Counted from the stretch's first letter, positions 11,326-23,855 are shown. The stretch is 64,000 bases of DNA from Syncephalastrum monosporum B8922 (GCA_000697355.1 JNEN01000789.1:1-64000), one strand, 5' to 3'. Program-made: numbers and translations. Notes: generated from the letters alone by a model not told the origin.

Positions 11326-11954
11326 CGTCCTTGTCCCTCTTCTTTACCTTAAAACAAGATATCCCTTCACAATCACAATAGCCTTTTATTTAGTACACTA
11401 CATTCATACACCTACTAACGCCTTGATCGTTTTTCTTTGTAATTTCGAGAGTAATAAAGAACTATATACTGCAGCTTTCATTGTATTTGCGCCTAATAAA
11501 GTTTCACACCTTTTAATTATCGTGATTTGGACTTTTTTGGATGCCCATATTATATTTATTTCGTTTTCAAAACTATCCGAAAATAGCGTGGAGGCATATT
11601 TTTTCATATCAGTAGCCTCTGAATAATCAAAGGGGTGTAGATACTATCCATATACGACTGACGGTAGCATCCTTTGAGGAGGCATGGAACACATGAACGT
11701 GCTATGCAGGAAGTTGAATCTAAAACGCATTTGTGGGTGGGAGACGTGGTATGCGTTTCTTCTGCTGCTTCTTGCTCGAATGCGCAAGGAAAGGCAAAGA
11801 GCGAGAGCGTCTTTTTTTTTTTATTTTCCCGGTGGAAATAATAAAAAAAAACAAGAAGTTTGGAGTGATATACATAGTAGAAACAAGGAAACGTGTGTCT
11901 AGGCCACTAGAAGTACATGATGGGAAGGTGTGCTGGAGCGATAAAAGATGTGCT
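11326..11954. other. Convergent intergenic region
   Basis: AT-rich 3' flanks of SEC2 (plus) and the DPBB gene (minus), with poly-T and poly-A runs around 11810-11850. No gene is seen. Confidence 0.55.
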
Positions 11955-12735
11955 TTAGGCCCAGTTCCAGTTGATAGTGACACGACCGTCAGCCAGGGAC
12001 GCAATCTTCTCAAAGGCGGCGGGACTCAGATCTACATCAGAAAAAAGGGTCAGCACACATGAACACATCAAGTGTGTATCAGGACATACCAATGCTGCCT
12101 GAGGCGCAGGAAGGGCAGGTATCCGTCACCGTAACAGTAACGGTACCGTTGGGACCCTTAATGTTGACCTTGCGGTTGCAGTTCTTGTTGCTGTTGGGGT
12201 TGCCACCGTTGGCCATCTGCTCTACGTTCATGGCAGCGATCAAATCCGTGGCCGAGTTTTCGATACCGCAGGAACCCATGCCGGGGTTGTACCAGGTACC
12301 ATCGCCCGAGAACTTATACGATCCGCTACCCGAAGACGAAGACGAGGTCGAAGTCGATTTCGATTTTTTGCCGGAGGTGGTGGACGTTGCTTTGGCGGAA
12401 GATGCGGCGGTGGGGGTTGCGGTGGGCTTCGAATGCTTCTTCGTGTTGGAGCTACCGCCATAAGCCTGCGACTGCACAGCAGCCGCATTCTTGGATTCTT
12501 GGGCCTTGTTGGCAGCAATCTGCTTAGCGTTGATGGCGGATTGTTTCGCAATAGCGTCGTTTTGCGCCTTCTGCATCGAGGCGAGTGCGGCCGCATTGGC
12601 AGCTTCATAGCTCGCTAAATCGACGGCGGCGGCGGCGCGCTTGGCGTGGAAGGAGGCGGGAATGGGTATGGCTGAGACCAGCGTCGCCATACAGGCTGCC
12701 ATGATAATGGCAAGCGATACAAGTACTTTGTACAT
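11955..12735 (-). CDS. Secreted double-psi beta-barrel (barwin/expansin-like) protein
   Basis: Exons are complement 12090-12735 and 11955-12031, giving 240 aa. The start at 12735 opens directly with a signal peptide (MYKVLVSLAIIMAACMA...VSA). Next is an Ala/Lys/Gln-rich helix-prone stretch (~30-95), then a Ser/Thr/Lys linker (~100-145) likely to be O-glycosylated. The C-terminal ~95 residues form a DPBB domain: GDGTWYNPGMGSCG, then NPNSNKNC, VTVTVTDTCPSCASG, DLSPAAFEKIA and VTINWNW. Cysteines in SCG, NC and CPSC are the usual disulfide set. Fungal relatives are small wall-associated or plant-interaction proteins annotated as expansin-like, barwin-like or RlpA-like. The expansin C-terminal CBM63 domain is absent, so wall loosening by itself is not implied. 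The 58-nt intron lies inside the domain. Confidence 0.88.
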
Positions 12736-14524
12736 GATGAATAAAGAAAGGAAAGGAAGTGGTGGGGCGAAAGTAGCTTCGCGAAAAGTGAAGGGAAGGG
12801 GTGTTGAAAAGTGGAAAAGAAAAGAGATAAAGAGGAATTGAAGCAAGCAGTACGTTTGTATTTAAAGCGTACCGCTTCCCGTGCTGTCTGCGTGACAATT
12901 TAGCTTGTGCAACATTGATTTCTTCTTCCTCTTCCAAGACAAACACAGCACATTGCCGAGTGTGGCTCGTTTCAGGTATGCAATTGAGGCGCCGCAATGA
13001 TAAAAGATCGGTTTGTTGTCTACGTTTGTACAGATGCAATGCTGCCTTTTTTCATTTGCCTTCCAGGTTAAGGGAATGAGGGAAGCGGTTCTATCAGGGC
13101 GGGGATCCATTGTATTGTTGTTGGTGGTTTTTTTTTTTTTTTTCTGTGTACATATGCCCAGTAGGTTTTATTCAGGGACCGCTTGGCAGTTTTAGTGTGC
13201 GTCGGTGACGAGCCGCCTTTATTGAGGCAGTGTGGACTGAGCGCACCATAATAATAGCTTTTATGTGTGTCTCCTTAAGCCCAGCCAACCGAAAATGGCG
13301 TACACTCTGCGTGCTTAGTAGCTATTGCTGCTCTTCAAAATGCGATCGGGCGCAGAATAGATACGTAACGTTTTGTCTCTGCTTTTTCTCTACCTCGGGT
13401 AATTCGGCATCTACCTACGGACAGTCATTAATTTTAGATGAAATCTTTTTTTCTGTGTTCGCCATCATGGTGTCTTCTCAAAACAGGAGAGAGTACAGTA
13501 TGGAGAATCAAAGTGAATCTGTCACGTCACCGTTTGACTATCTGTATAGCTCTCTCCTTTTTTTGTCCAACGTGTCACGGCCTCATCAACGGAAGACAAT
13601 ATATCTCTTCACCTTTTTCCAATACGTGTGTACCTCTCTGTGTTTGATCTTATTAGTGTCATTTTTGTATGCAATGCCGTACCACCATGTCGGTGTTCTG
13701 AGAGCGGGTAAAAAATCAGCATTCTATGTGCATGCTGTCGGCCCTTTGTTCATGAATAGAATTATTTTTTTTTCTTGGCCAGCAAGAACCCTGAGCGGTC
13801 CACTAAATTGCCAGCTCCACGGAAGAAAACAAAAGAAAGGAGAGCCCATAATGATTTGGCTGAATCATCCCTTGGCTTTATGTATGTAATGCTATTATTG
13901 CTTTTAAGCTCTTTTCTGTCTCTCGATTTCATTAAGAATATGCATGTAACAGAAAATGTAACATATAGGGAACTTGGCACGCTCTATACGTATGGCATTG
14001 CTTCGTATACTGACAACACAAGCAGATACATCGACTTCTCACTATTTTTGCACATGATTATGCAGCTTGACTGGATTTTTGACTTTGAGCCAAGCCTGAA
14101 TGAGTTATGTACGACCCCATCTCCGGCTTTACTGGCTTGCCAGCCCACTGTATCGGTAACCATAACAATGCACCGTACACGTGCGCCACTGTCCATTCAT
14201 CCGAGGATATCATGGTTTTAGGACTGCCTTTCTTCTTTTCATAAGGAAGGAATATGCATGCCTTCAGATGACGCGATGGATACCATACACCTGTTTTACT
14301 CGGTGAGTGAGTGTTAACAGCTCAGGAATGATGGTTGAGCCTGGATGGGTATGAGCCAATTACGTACAGAAAATGCATAACAAAACCCTTGATTCGGGCC
14401 ACTCATTATGTAATTTTCGCCGCGAGCAGAAGCCGAAGCAGCAGCAGCGGAGTGCGCCAGGTGCGCCATTGCCTTTATTTCTTGTATCCTGTACGTCTGG
14501 CCTGCTAAGTGACTACTGTATTTC
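12736..14524. other. Intergenic, no supported gene
   Basis: A 1.8-kb divergent gap. It has long pyrimidine and T runs (for example 13125-13143). One 219-codon open frame at 13230-13889 has no recognisable domain and an amino-acid composition like translated non-coding DNA (Cys-, Phe- and Ser-rich). I leave it uncalled. Confidence 0.5.
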
Positions 14525-15977
14525 ATGACGCTGACGGGGTACTTGAGCCTGCTGTCGCTCGGCAGCAGCATCTACGTGCCAAATGAACAAGACGACGAAA
14601 ACGACGGGTCTTCTTTAGCCGCCATGCGCGCCCGATCCGCCACGATCGTCCGAGCTCGCGCGGCCGTCGTCTCGTCACTCAGCCAACACAGCGCCCCTCT
14701 CGAACGCCGAGGTAACCAAAAGAAGAAGGAAGAAACAGAGACCCAGCGCGTGTGCTGTGAAGGCTGACGTGAAAATAGAAACACACGAACGGATCGCAGG
14801 AGGGGCATTGACGATCGGGACGGTGGTGACGAACTATGCGCTGTGCTTCCCGGTCGTGGTCGCTCGCCACCGGCTGCAGTCGTTTCCGAGCCGCGACAGC
14901 TGGCAGCGCGATACGCCGCTTTACTGTGCACGGTACATGCTCGAGACACGCCGCGTCCATGGTCTGTCGAGCCTCTATACAGGCTTTGGCTTGGGTCTCC
15001 TCGGACAAGCCATCACAGCCACCTACGAGTCATTTGTGGCCGCCTACGCGCCCGTCGTGCAGAAACACCATTCATTCTGGGCTGCTAACCTGATAGAGAC
15101 TTTCAGCACTAGGTAAATACAACATACATGCACAGGATGCTTGAGACTCACTTGACTCCGGCGTAGCTTGGCGCACGCTATCAACATCTTTTTATACCCT
15201 TTTTACCGAAATGCTCTTGTCCTTCGCGTCCAGCCTGCGAGCACACACCGGCCCATCCGCTCTATTAAAGACTTTGCGCGGTGTTACTGGCGCGACCTCG
15301 GTCTGTTTCTGGGCATTGGCAGCACACCCGGCCAGCTTCCGATCACGTCCTCCTTTGTTCCCTCCACCATCCTCCACGCCCTCAGCGAAAAGCTCCTTAT
15401 GGCCTTGTACAAGCGCATCTACCGCGTACTCACCGCCCCGGCCAAAGTGGACGCCAAGCAACGCCGCCGGCAGCAGCGCGCCGCCCGTCGCCTAGCAGAC
15501 GAACTCGCTATGCAGGACCACTCTGCCATCCTGGCCCTCGCCTCCGACACCGCCGCGGCAGGCGCACTTCCGCATGAACCCAATGCCGCCGCCAAGGATA
15601 CGGCCATGATCCGCACCTTCTTCCCAGAGCTGGTGTGCGGCATCACGAGCAGCATCCTAACCCGCGCTATCACTTACCCGATTGATACCATCGTTTTTAA
15701 GCTCATGCTGCAGGATACAGGCGTCGATACCACCTATCATTACAGAGGTTTCTTTGACTGCGTGCAAAGTACCTATCGCGAGGGCGGTCTGGCTGCCTTC
15801 TATCCTGGCTGGGGTGGCGGTGTCTTGGAGGTTTGCGTGAGTTACCTCGTCCTGGAAGCCTCCTGGGCCGTGTACCGCCTCATTGACTGGAAGCTGCTGG
15901 ACACGTTTCCTATCCGAGAACCAACGAGTGTGCGCAAGGCGCGAAGGCTACAAGAACGCATGGACCAATGTACATAG
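14525..15977 (+). CDS. SLC25A46/Ugo1-like mitochondrial carrier-fold protein
   Basis: Exons 14525-14711, 14779-15112 and 15167-15977 give 443 aa. The C-terminal module reads FFPELVCGITSSILTRAITYPIDTIVFKLMLQDTG then FFDCVQSTYREGG and AAFYPGWGGGVLE. It keeps the carrier P-x-D signature helix (YPIDT) and the ...G-x-x-A-x-Y-P-G loop. The order of blocks, including WRDLGLFLGIGST earlier and FFPEL before the last module, parallels SLC25A46, a degenerate carrier of the mitochondrial outer membrane involved in fusion, lipid transfer and cristae architecture; Ugo1 is the yeast counterpart. Residues ~245-305 are a charged, Ala-rich insertion. Only one clear signature repeat remains, so metabolite transport is unlikely. 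Other mitochondrial carriers are possible but fit less well. Confidence 0.75.
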
Positions 15978-16032
15978 ACTCGTTTTTTCTTTCATAATTC
16001 TTTTGTATTTGTCGCACACACACACTTTCTTA

Positions 16033-17461
16033 TTAAATCTTGTCATAATCCAACTTGGTCTCCAGCTTTTTGGCATCGGCCACCTTGCGCACCGCTTTCA
16101 TAAAGTCCTCCTGGATGCAGTAATCGCGTTCTTCCCGGATCGCAAACATACCCGCCTCGGTACACACGTTTCGCAAGTCGGCACCGTTGAACCCGTCGGA
16201 CAGCTTGACAATGGCTTCGTAATCTATCACATGGGTTCAGTAGACCATCCGTAGGCTACCCTTAAAAAATACCTATTTCTCCATGCTTGGTGATGTGACC
16301 GGCGTGGATTTTCAGGATTTCCATGCGGCCTTGCTCATTGGGCAGGGGAATCTCAATCTTTCTATCGAGACGGCCAGGTCGCAGCAGGGCAGGGTCGAGC
16401 GTATCGGGTCGGTTGGTCGCCATGATGAGTTTGGTCTGTCCGAGGTAGTCGAAACCGTCCATTTGGTTCAACAGTTCCATCAGCGTACGCTGGATTTCTC
16501 TATCGGCCGACGTGCCCTCCGAGAATCGACGACCACCGATGGCGTCGATTTCGTCCATGAAAATAATACAAGGTTCATGCTCCTTTGCGTAGCCTATCAA
16601 CCAACCGTCAGGCATCCCTACCAATAGATATACCAGGTCTTGAACTTACCAAACATCTCACGAATCAATCGTGCGCTTTCACCAATGTATTTGTCGACAA
16701 TCGCAGAGGACACAACCTTCAAAAAGTTGACAGACAGCGTGCTGGCCACTGCCTTGGCCAACAAGGTTTTGCCTGTACCGGGCGGGCCGTACAGCAATAC
16801 GCCCTTGGGAGGCTTGATGCCGACACGCAAGAAGAGCTCGGGATTCAGCAGGGGCAGTTCGATCACCTCGCGCAGCTCGCGAATCTGCTCGGACAGGCCA
16901 CCGATACCGGCAAAGCTGATACTACCCGGGTCCTCCATCGACATGTTGTACACGAGCGGGTCGACCTCGCGTGGCAGGATGCGCATGATGGTAAGCGTCG
17001 TCATGTCCAGGGCCACTCGCGCACCCTGCTTGAGCTTTTCCTTGTCGACTGTGTTGCGGCAGCCCACGACATAGCGCGGTCCACTTGTGTTCTTGACAAT
17101 AACTGATGGTCCGTTAGCGATCAGCCATTCATGACAACACACATTCCCCGTGCGCCTTACATCGTTCGTCGTCGAGTTGTTTCAGCACTTCACCAATGAC
17201 CTGACCGACACTCTGTAGTGCCTTGATATCGTCTTCGGACTTGTCGTAATCTCTTTCCAGCTCTCGAAGACCCTGTCGCACTAGACAAACATCAAAGCGA
17301 TTGAGTCAAGGTTGGTTTAGCAATCAATGAGAGATCGTACAGGTCTTGAGCTGTGCATCTTTTTCGCGATGTTCCAAGAGGCGTCTTCTGTAGAGGTTCA
17401 AAGCCTTTGCCTTTGGACTTTCGGCATCGGGATGAGATGAAGAGCCTTGCGGTGAATCCAT
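16033..17461 (-). CDS. RPT4: 26S proteasome regulatory ATPase Rpt4
   Basis: Exons are complement 17341-17461, 17161-17280, 16650-17102, 16273-16593 and 16033-16223, giving 401 aa. Rpt4 is one of six AAA+ ATPases of the 19S base that unfold ubiquitinated substrates and open the 20S gate. Visible blocks are an N-terminal coiled coil ([17 protein letters not shown]), the OB domain (GPRYVVGC), [18 protein letters not shown], Walker A GPPGTGKT (~187-194), Walker [11 protein letters not shown] (~243), the Arg-finger region [21 protein letters not shown] and the C-terminal [30 protein letters not shown] and [19 protein letters not shown] distinguish Rpt4 from the other five Rpt subunits. The extreme C-terminus lacks an HbYX gate-opening motif, as expected for Rpt4. 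It converges with the carrier gene with only 55 bp between stops. Confidence 0.97.
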
Positions 17462-20234
17462 CTTGTATTGTTGTTGTGTGTCGTGATAAAAAAAGGTGAG
17501 AAAGACAAGCAAAAGTTGTCGGTTAAAGGGCTGACTATACGCGTCAGGCCCACACAGGTGACGTTCACTCCACCATTTGTCCAGTTCGCATCCCGACGCT
17601 CACACATTTCATTCGTCTGATTTTTTTTCTTTGGCAAGTGTTGAAATTCTTATCATTCAAATCGTATTCTAAAGCTGCATAGACATGGTGGGAAACAATA
17701 ACATACTGTCCATACAGGTGTACCAGGTGCTTTCAATTAAAACAGTCTATAGAAGCGTCTCCTCATATTATCTGCGTCATATTCCGTGCCCAATGTGCCG
17801 CGCGAGTTTGTCAACGAGTTCGTCCCGTCTTTGGTTGTAAAAAATAGCATGTGCGTCTTTGCTTCATAATTTAAATGGTATACAATCATACTGTAATTAT
17901 TCAAAAGTTTTCGAATGATGATAGCCAACCGCGTGAGTACCACATTTGGGCCATGACAGCAAACGGAATATGCAAATGAGGACGGTATCGAGAAAGGTGG
18001 CGCGCGATATAGACGTGCAAGCGGTTCACCAGGCAGCACAGTGTGTTAGCTTTCTGTCAACTGAAGAGATTCATTGTACTTTCTTCTTAAAGAGTGCGGC
18101 GTATATTGTCGTTATCGATTACGGTGATCGTGTCGTTAAGAAGGGTTCTCAAATACTCAGACGGCTGAGAAACCCCTCTGTTATTGCTGCAAGGCTGCCC
18201 GTGCTTCTCGCTCTGATAGACTTATGTCCTTTTCACCACTCTAAATCAAACCATATTATGAACACGCTTGAATGTCAGGGCCACGACATTTTTACCTTTT
18301 GTCCTTTGTACGTATAAGTGCTTGTATTTTCTTAGAACGTATCAAGTGAAGCAAAAGCAAATGTGGTGAAAATGTGAAGCGCTCACTGGAGCGCTTTACC
18401 AATCATCTGTGCTGACACTACCCTCCCTAGATCATTTAAAACCTGGAACTGCCTGTTCTGTCGAGATTGGAAAACTGGTACCAATCACCATGCTATCCCA
18501 GAGTGGGGGTTTTGCGCCGTGAAAACATAAATCGGCCCTGAGGGAGTGCATGCACTAGGGCGTACAAGCAAGAGTCCTTTACAAAGTATTGTCCGTGGTC
18601 CTCGCTGGCATGGAGGAGGTCTCGAGCCTTGACTAACCCAGGGGTACATAGAGGTGGCTTTTGCAAGGAGTCTGATCGCGATGAGCAAGAAGTACCTCAG
18701 GCCAGAAATGCCGTACTGCTACCACCAGTGTTGTTGCCGCGCATGTGGCGTAATCCAAAATACTGCACAGTTTCTTCAAAAAATAAAAAATTGGTCCTAG
18801 TCGGGCAAGCCCGGTGGCAGGATATCTATAGTGCACAAACTCATGCTTTTAAGGTCACTTTCGGTGTCCGTGTACGTCGATATGTCTGAGGATGTGTATG
18901 TTAGTCTGCGCCTCCCGTATATGATACCGGTAGGCCGCTAGTATACTCCTTTGATCGATGGAGACCATGATAAGAGAAAGGATCGAAATGGGTGGCCTGG
19001 ACCCATTCTTTCGAAAGGAGGACCGTTTCGTGAAAAAGGTATTTTGGGAGCTAACCCTGCGAGAGTAGGTCTCTTTCGAGGCTGTGTCTTTCCCGGGGGT
19101 CCGTATCAGCAATTTGGCATGCATATACTGCCGCAGCTCGATACATACTGGCGGGGAGTTCTTTTTGCTCTTTCCAGGGGCGGGTGTTTCGATGTCCCTG
19201 TCGAGCTGCGGTGGGCCTTTTTGAGGATCCATGGATAGGGGTAGGCTTGCGAAAATATGCCGTGGGGAGAATGAAAACAGAGGAAAAGACAGAAGGAATG
19301 AAAAAACGTGCATATCAAAGAAGTAGACACAGTGATACAACGCAGCTCAAGCTTCATCTGCGTAATATGAGTGGCTCAAGGAGGAAGATGTCGGATAACT
19401 GCAAGATTTTTTTCCCTCAATGGTATCAGAAAATACCCCTTATTGATGTCCGGCTAGAGAAATTTGCCTCTTTTCCTATCAAAAACTCCAACGCTGGCCC
19501 CAGCTGGATGTAGACAAGACGTATCTTCAGACATGTTCGAGGCTTGATCTGAATTCCTGTCGCTGTCTCATTGATCTTGCAGAAAACACTACCACAGATC
19601 CATAATATGCAGCCTCGTCCGCGCCCCAAAGCGCCTACATCTGGGTTAAGGGGCAAATGTTTGTTGCCCTGTTGACAATCTTCGGTGCATCCCCATATTT
19701 TTGGAGCGCTATAGAGCGTATATGGCTGCACGGGTTTCTTCCAACCGCTCAGTCGTGTAGAAAGTTGCAGCAAGCTAGCGTTTAGATACACATATTTTCC
19801 TCAAGATTAGCACTTTACGTATCACTTATGAGTCAGTAAATAGTCGCCGTTGTATATACATGGTATACGTTCTCCTTCAACTCCCGTCTAGAATATCCCC
19901 AATCTTGCTTGAATGGCAAGGAGGCTCTATCTGTCAGATGCAGCCACATCTATCCCTTCAAACTCTTAAATCCCGGAGCATGTAAACTTCATGCCGACCA
20001 ATGTTCTTCAATGTTCTTTCCCTCTTCTACAGCGAAGACCTTTATGCAAGCAATCACAAAAGTAAATATGCAGAAAAAGCTATTTTCTTTCTATGTGTTT
20101 CCATACCTCAAGCTATAAAAGCAGAGCTCATCATTCTACGTGTTTTCAAATCACATACAAGCATACAAATCACGCAAAGGTAGATTGATACACATCTAAT
20201 AAGTGTATTCTGCTGTTAATTAATCAGTGCTCCT
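17462..20234. other. Gene-poor region
   Basis: A 2.8-kb region with only scattered open frames up to 161 codons (minus strand, 18855-19340), none with a recognisable domain or plausible splice partners. No transposon termini, tandem repeats or tRNA-like boxes were noticed. RPT4 promoter sequence must lie at its left end. Confidence 0.5.
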
Positions 20235-20242
20235 TATAAAAA
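20235..20242 (+). promoter_or_regulatory. TATA box of the small secreted peptide gene
   Basis: TATAAAAA lies 38-45 bp before the ATG, a usual spacing for a highly expressed short-leader fungal gene. A second TATAAAAG-like word is further upstream at about 20113. Confidence 0.55.
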
Positions 20243-20279
20243 GCCAAACGCGTCAACACATACATCAAGTTTCCAAACA

Positions 20280-20489
20280 ATGCGCTTCACTCAAGTTATC
20301 GCGGCATTACTCTTTTTCACCGTTGCACTCCTCACGTCAAGAGTCCTGGCAGCCGAAAGAAACCTCCTGAAGCCATTATCTCAGTGCACGCCGGATAGAT
20401 GTCGAGCTTCCTGTCGTAGCGTTGGGTTCCCTGATAACTATCCCGTCGAATGCACTTCACGAGACCTTTGCGCATGTATCTCCAAGTAG
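20280..20489 (+). CDS. Small secreted six-cysteine peptide, defensin-like spacing
   Basis: A single exon of 69 codons. Residues 1-24 are a clear signal peptide (positive MRF, hydrophobic core, cleavage near VLA-AE). The mature part of ~45 residues has six cysteines at 36, 41, 45, 58, 64 and 66. The order is C-x4-C-x3-C-x12-C-x5-C-x-C. CxxxC followed later by CxC is the cysteine-stabilised alpha-beta (CS-alpha-beta) frame of defensins. In that fold the middle pairs staple a helix to a beta hairpin. The G-x-C commonly seen before the fourth Cys is replaced by V-E-C. A well-placed TATA box and lack of neighbours within 1.5 kb suggest an independent inducible gene. An antimicrobial or signalling role is inference from the pattern only; other small secreted Cys-rich proteins could mimic it. 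Confidence 0.68.
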   Translation: MRFTQVIAALLFFTVALLTSRVLAAERNLLKPLSQCTPDRCRASCRSVGFPDNYPVECTSRDLCACISK

Positions 20490-22036
20490 TTCGAAAATTT
20501 CCATACACCTAATTTTCTACAAAGTTATTAAAGTTAATCTGCATACTATTCTATCACTATTTATTCCGCCTTGGTTTTATACATGATGTATATAGAGGCC
20601 GCTTTATTGTGTCATCAAAGAGACAGTCTTGAACCTCGCTATGTATAACACATGAGCACCCGTTCTCACTAATACTCGGACGAATATTCGTGATGCGTAG
20701 CCTTGACATCCTCAGCACAATCCTAAAAACCATATGCGGAAATAATTACCCACTCCAGCAACTCCAGCAACTTCAGCAACTTCAGCAGCTTCAGCAGGTC
20801 ACAGCGAGCAGCCTCTCATTCTTTGGATGCTCATTTTTTGTCTCCGTGCTCTATAATGACCGCAGCATCGTTCATAATAACTGTTATTATATTACATAAC
20901 AATTGCTACAGCAGCACAGTATCTCAGTATGTATTGTCGTAGGTCAAAGCAAGCAATACCCGAGCATAAACAAGTGTCCTCCAAGGCTGGGGTAAACAAG
21001 CTGGAGAAGGAAGGAGTAGAACGAAGCTAGAATAACGCACAGATATGCCGAAGTATATGCAGGTACGCATTAAGGTTCACGCGACCGAAACGCCATGTAG
21101 TACATGTACCCTGCACTGTCCTGACTTATGAGCTTTTACCGGCCTTCGCTACATTGCTATCTGCTATTTCTTTACGTAAAATCTCGCGCAATGTTGCCGC
21201 ACTGAGTGGCATCTTTTTACTTGTGCTTTCCAAATGACGGTCAGGAAGCAGAGGCTTTACCACGTGCGATAAATAAATGATAGCTCGGAGCATAGTACTA
21301 TGCACGATGAATGAAATGTGTAAAAACCGGATGTCACTATGAGAGCTGAATGGAATATATCGCAAAATATACGACAGGGGAACATGTGACTTAATGGGCG
21401 TCGGCAACGTAGCCATTATTTAGCAGCATACATATACAATGGACGGGTCTTTGTTTAGCGTGTCGAACTCTTGGTGAACGGTGTTGCGCCACAGATGATT
21501 AACATGTGAAGAGTTACCTGAACGTTCTGCGAAGTGATCCGACGCGGTTAAATATACGTTTGTTCCACGTTGTCCCGGACTAATACTACCGCTTCCTCAA
21601 CCAGACGGCTGGGAAAAGCGCAGGGCTTGATGAACCTTTTGGGGGGAGACGGTGGTGATAATGGACTCGCGAAGCATGCGGTGTTAAATGATGTTGACGA
21701 ATACCGTTCCGCAGACTCCAGCAGGAGTCTTTCTAGTTGTTATGGACGCATTCGTTGTTGTTTGTTGGTGCACCAGTTTTTTTTAGGACAATATCAGTTA
21801 GTTTTATTTTATTTATTTTTTTCACTCATTTTTCTTGACTTATTCGTTCTTGTTTACAGGAGAAGGTGGGGAGAAAGGAAACGAGAAGAGACAATGTAGG
21901 TTACGACTGACCACGTTCTGTGATTTCTCTTCTCTGACAAGTGCTGGTGATACGTCATTTCGACTGTATGAGGTACAGCTGTATGACTAAATCGAGATAC
22001 AATGCAAAAAAGCTTGTATGACATGTCAGTTTTGCT
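20490..22036. other. Intergenic, no gene seen
   Basis: 1.5 kb with short open frames only. The longest (plus 21570-21899, 109 codons; minus 21126-21416, 96 codons) match nothing I know. It contains one short tandem repeat, listed separately. Confidence 0.5.
20753..20797 (+). repeat. 9-bp tandem repeat CTYCAGCAA/G, five units
   Basis: Five head-to-tail 9-bp units differ at one or two positions (CTCCAGCAA, CTTCAGCAA, CTTCAGCAG). An overlapping frame would read Leu-Gln-Gln repeats, but no gene is supported around it. Confidence 0.8.
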
Positions 22037-23855
22037 TTATTCTTCGCGCTCTTCATTTTTTTCAACTTTTGCTTTACTATGTTTTCGTTTAAAGCCTTTG
22101 ATCACCACTTCATTTTCAGATCGTACGTAAAGATAAGGAAGCCGCAGAACATTATGTTTGTCACATGCCGACGCCAAGTATTCGCGGTTAAAGAAGGCGT
22201 GCATAACGCTATCATTGTGCTTGTGTGCTTCTCTGGCGTTCACGGGTGTACCGTCTTTGTCACTAAGTTTGTAGAGACTGTCCTTTGACTTGCAGCAAAA
22301 GATCTCATACATGGTCTCACCATTGAGACGGAGCGGCAGATGCTTGTCCATCTTTTCAAAATGACGTGGCGGATACAGTGGCGTCACCAAATGGTGATAG
22401 CCTGCTGTGTTGAGAACGGCATTGGACATGACCAAAAAGGGGATGTGGAGCAGCGGATGGAATGGTGATTGTTTTCGAGGTGCGAAAGGGCGTAGCTGGT
22501 TGGCGATTTTACAGAGCGAATCCAGTTCATTCCTGGATAGATTGCTGATTTCGGGCTCTTTACCGTCCATCATCTGGCGCACATCATCTAGGGTGAGTTC
22601 TTCTTCAGTGGAGTCATCCAAGACAAGGGCCTTGAGATGCTCTGTCAACTCATGGATTCGTTCCTGCTTCGGGACTCGTGTTCGAGAAGGTTTCTCTGAT
22701 TCAATTAAAGCCTCACTTTCTCCTGTCGTTTTCAACTTTTTGTATGTCAATAGCTGATCCAGTCATCCTGCAATAAAGTCATACCTCAATATTGTGTTTC
22801 CTTCTGCGGACAAATGATCGTTGACTGACGTAAAACTGCTTCTCTTCTGCAGGAGCCACATGCAAGAAAAGCAGCACCTGGCACACGGTATCGAGTGCCT
22901 GCCGAAACGCGAAGCCATCATAATACCACTCGGCGATGCCTTGTCTCACCCATGTAGTTGCACATCGAAATGTCTTGCTCCCAGAAACTGTTTGACGCGT
23001 GCGTGCTGGGAATTCGGCCTCATCGATAAGTGTATTCCAAAATTTGTGTTTGCTCGGCTTCAGTCGACTAGGGAAAATGGGAAGGATGCGCGCATGAACA
23101 AAGGTGAGGTGTTCCGTCCACAAAAAGTGCTGGTGATCAGGGCTGCGATAAATCAGCGGCGCGAGTGCGTTCAAGTCGAGTGGCTTCACGGGCACGGTCA
23201 TATGAGCTGTGCTACGTATTTGATCGTAGTGCGGGATCATCGGTTCCGGGTGAAATAGCACTTCTTTTTCGCCCAAGCCATGGGCCGCATAATGAAGCAT
23301 CATCGGACCGAGAGCGGATGCGAGCGCTTTGGCGTCTTCTTTGAGGGCATGTAGCGTGTAGCGTAGAACGCTCTGGAACTCTTCTTTGCTCGGCAAGTCT
23401 TGACAAAGCGCGTCCAACACGCGTATGGGCACGTGTAGCATGCGGGGCTCGCCTGGATCGATGGTGGACACGTTTTTGCAGAGTTTGAAAAAGTCCTGTT
23501 TTATCATCGTCTCCCACAGGGACGAGACGCCGGGTGTGCTGATGTTCACGCTGTGCACTGTAATAGGGACTGACCCTAGACTGGGTCCATATTGCTCTTG
23601 CAGGCGAGCGGCGGCCTCGTAAAATACGTATTTAGGTACTCGGGGCTGAGAAAGGAACTTTTTCTGGAGGACGCGTCTTTCATCATAGCTGGTGCCAGCA
23701 ATTTCAGAGCGTATCAGGCCGCGTAAGACTTCCAGGACAGCCTCTTGACAGATAGCTGACGGCAGCTTTTCCTCGTGTTCTGAAGGCGTGGATTCCTTCA
23801 CAACAATATCGAGCTGGACGACGGGTTTCGGGGCGGGGTCTTCTTTCAAGGTCAT
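22037..23855 (-). CDS. Tandem-family protein A (unrecognised family)
   Basis: Exons are complement 22785-23855 and 22037-22735, giving 589 aa; the 49-nt intron runs GAG|GTATGA to AAAAAG. I do not recognise the family. It is clearly paralogous to the next two genes on the same strand. Shared blocks include LASALGPMMLHYAAHGL, FHPEPMIPHYDQIR, VKPLDLNALAPLIYRS, FVHARILPIFPSRLKP and FWNTLID in the first half. After the intron come LRPFAPRKQSPFHPLLH, IPFLVMSNAVLNTAGYHHL, PLYPPRHFEKMD, MYEIFC and HAFFNREYLAS. No signal peptide, TM helix or metal-binding cluster stands out, and the ends are Lys/Glu-rich. The start at 23855 is chosen because gene B begins at the same distance from the conserved region; the upstream in-frame extension reads like a pyrimidine-rich leader. 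Confidence 0.75.

Noticed and set aside
13230..13889. 219-codon open frame in an intergenic gap
   Set aside because: No domain, composition of translated non-coding DNA (Cys, Phe and Ser excess), no promoter or splice support. A lineage-specific gene cannot be excluded without RNA.
17737..18317. 100-codon minus and 123-codon plus frames at 17.7-18.3 kb
   Set aside because: Overlapping frames on opposite strands with no recognisable family; expected by chance in a 2.8-kb gap.
22779..22787. Premature stop in family gene A read as a pseudogene signal
   Set aside because: A 49-nt GT-AG intron removes the stop in frame and coincides in position with the gene C intron, so a functional gene is simpler.
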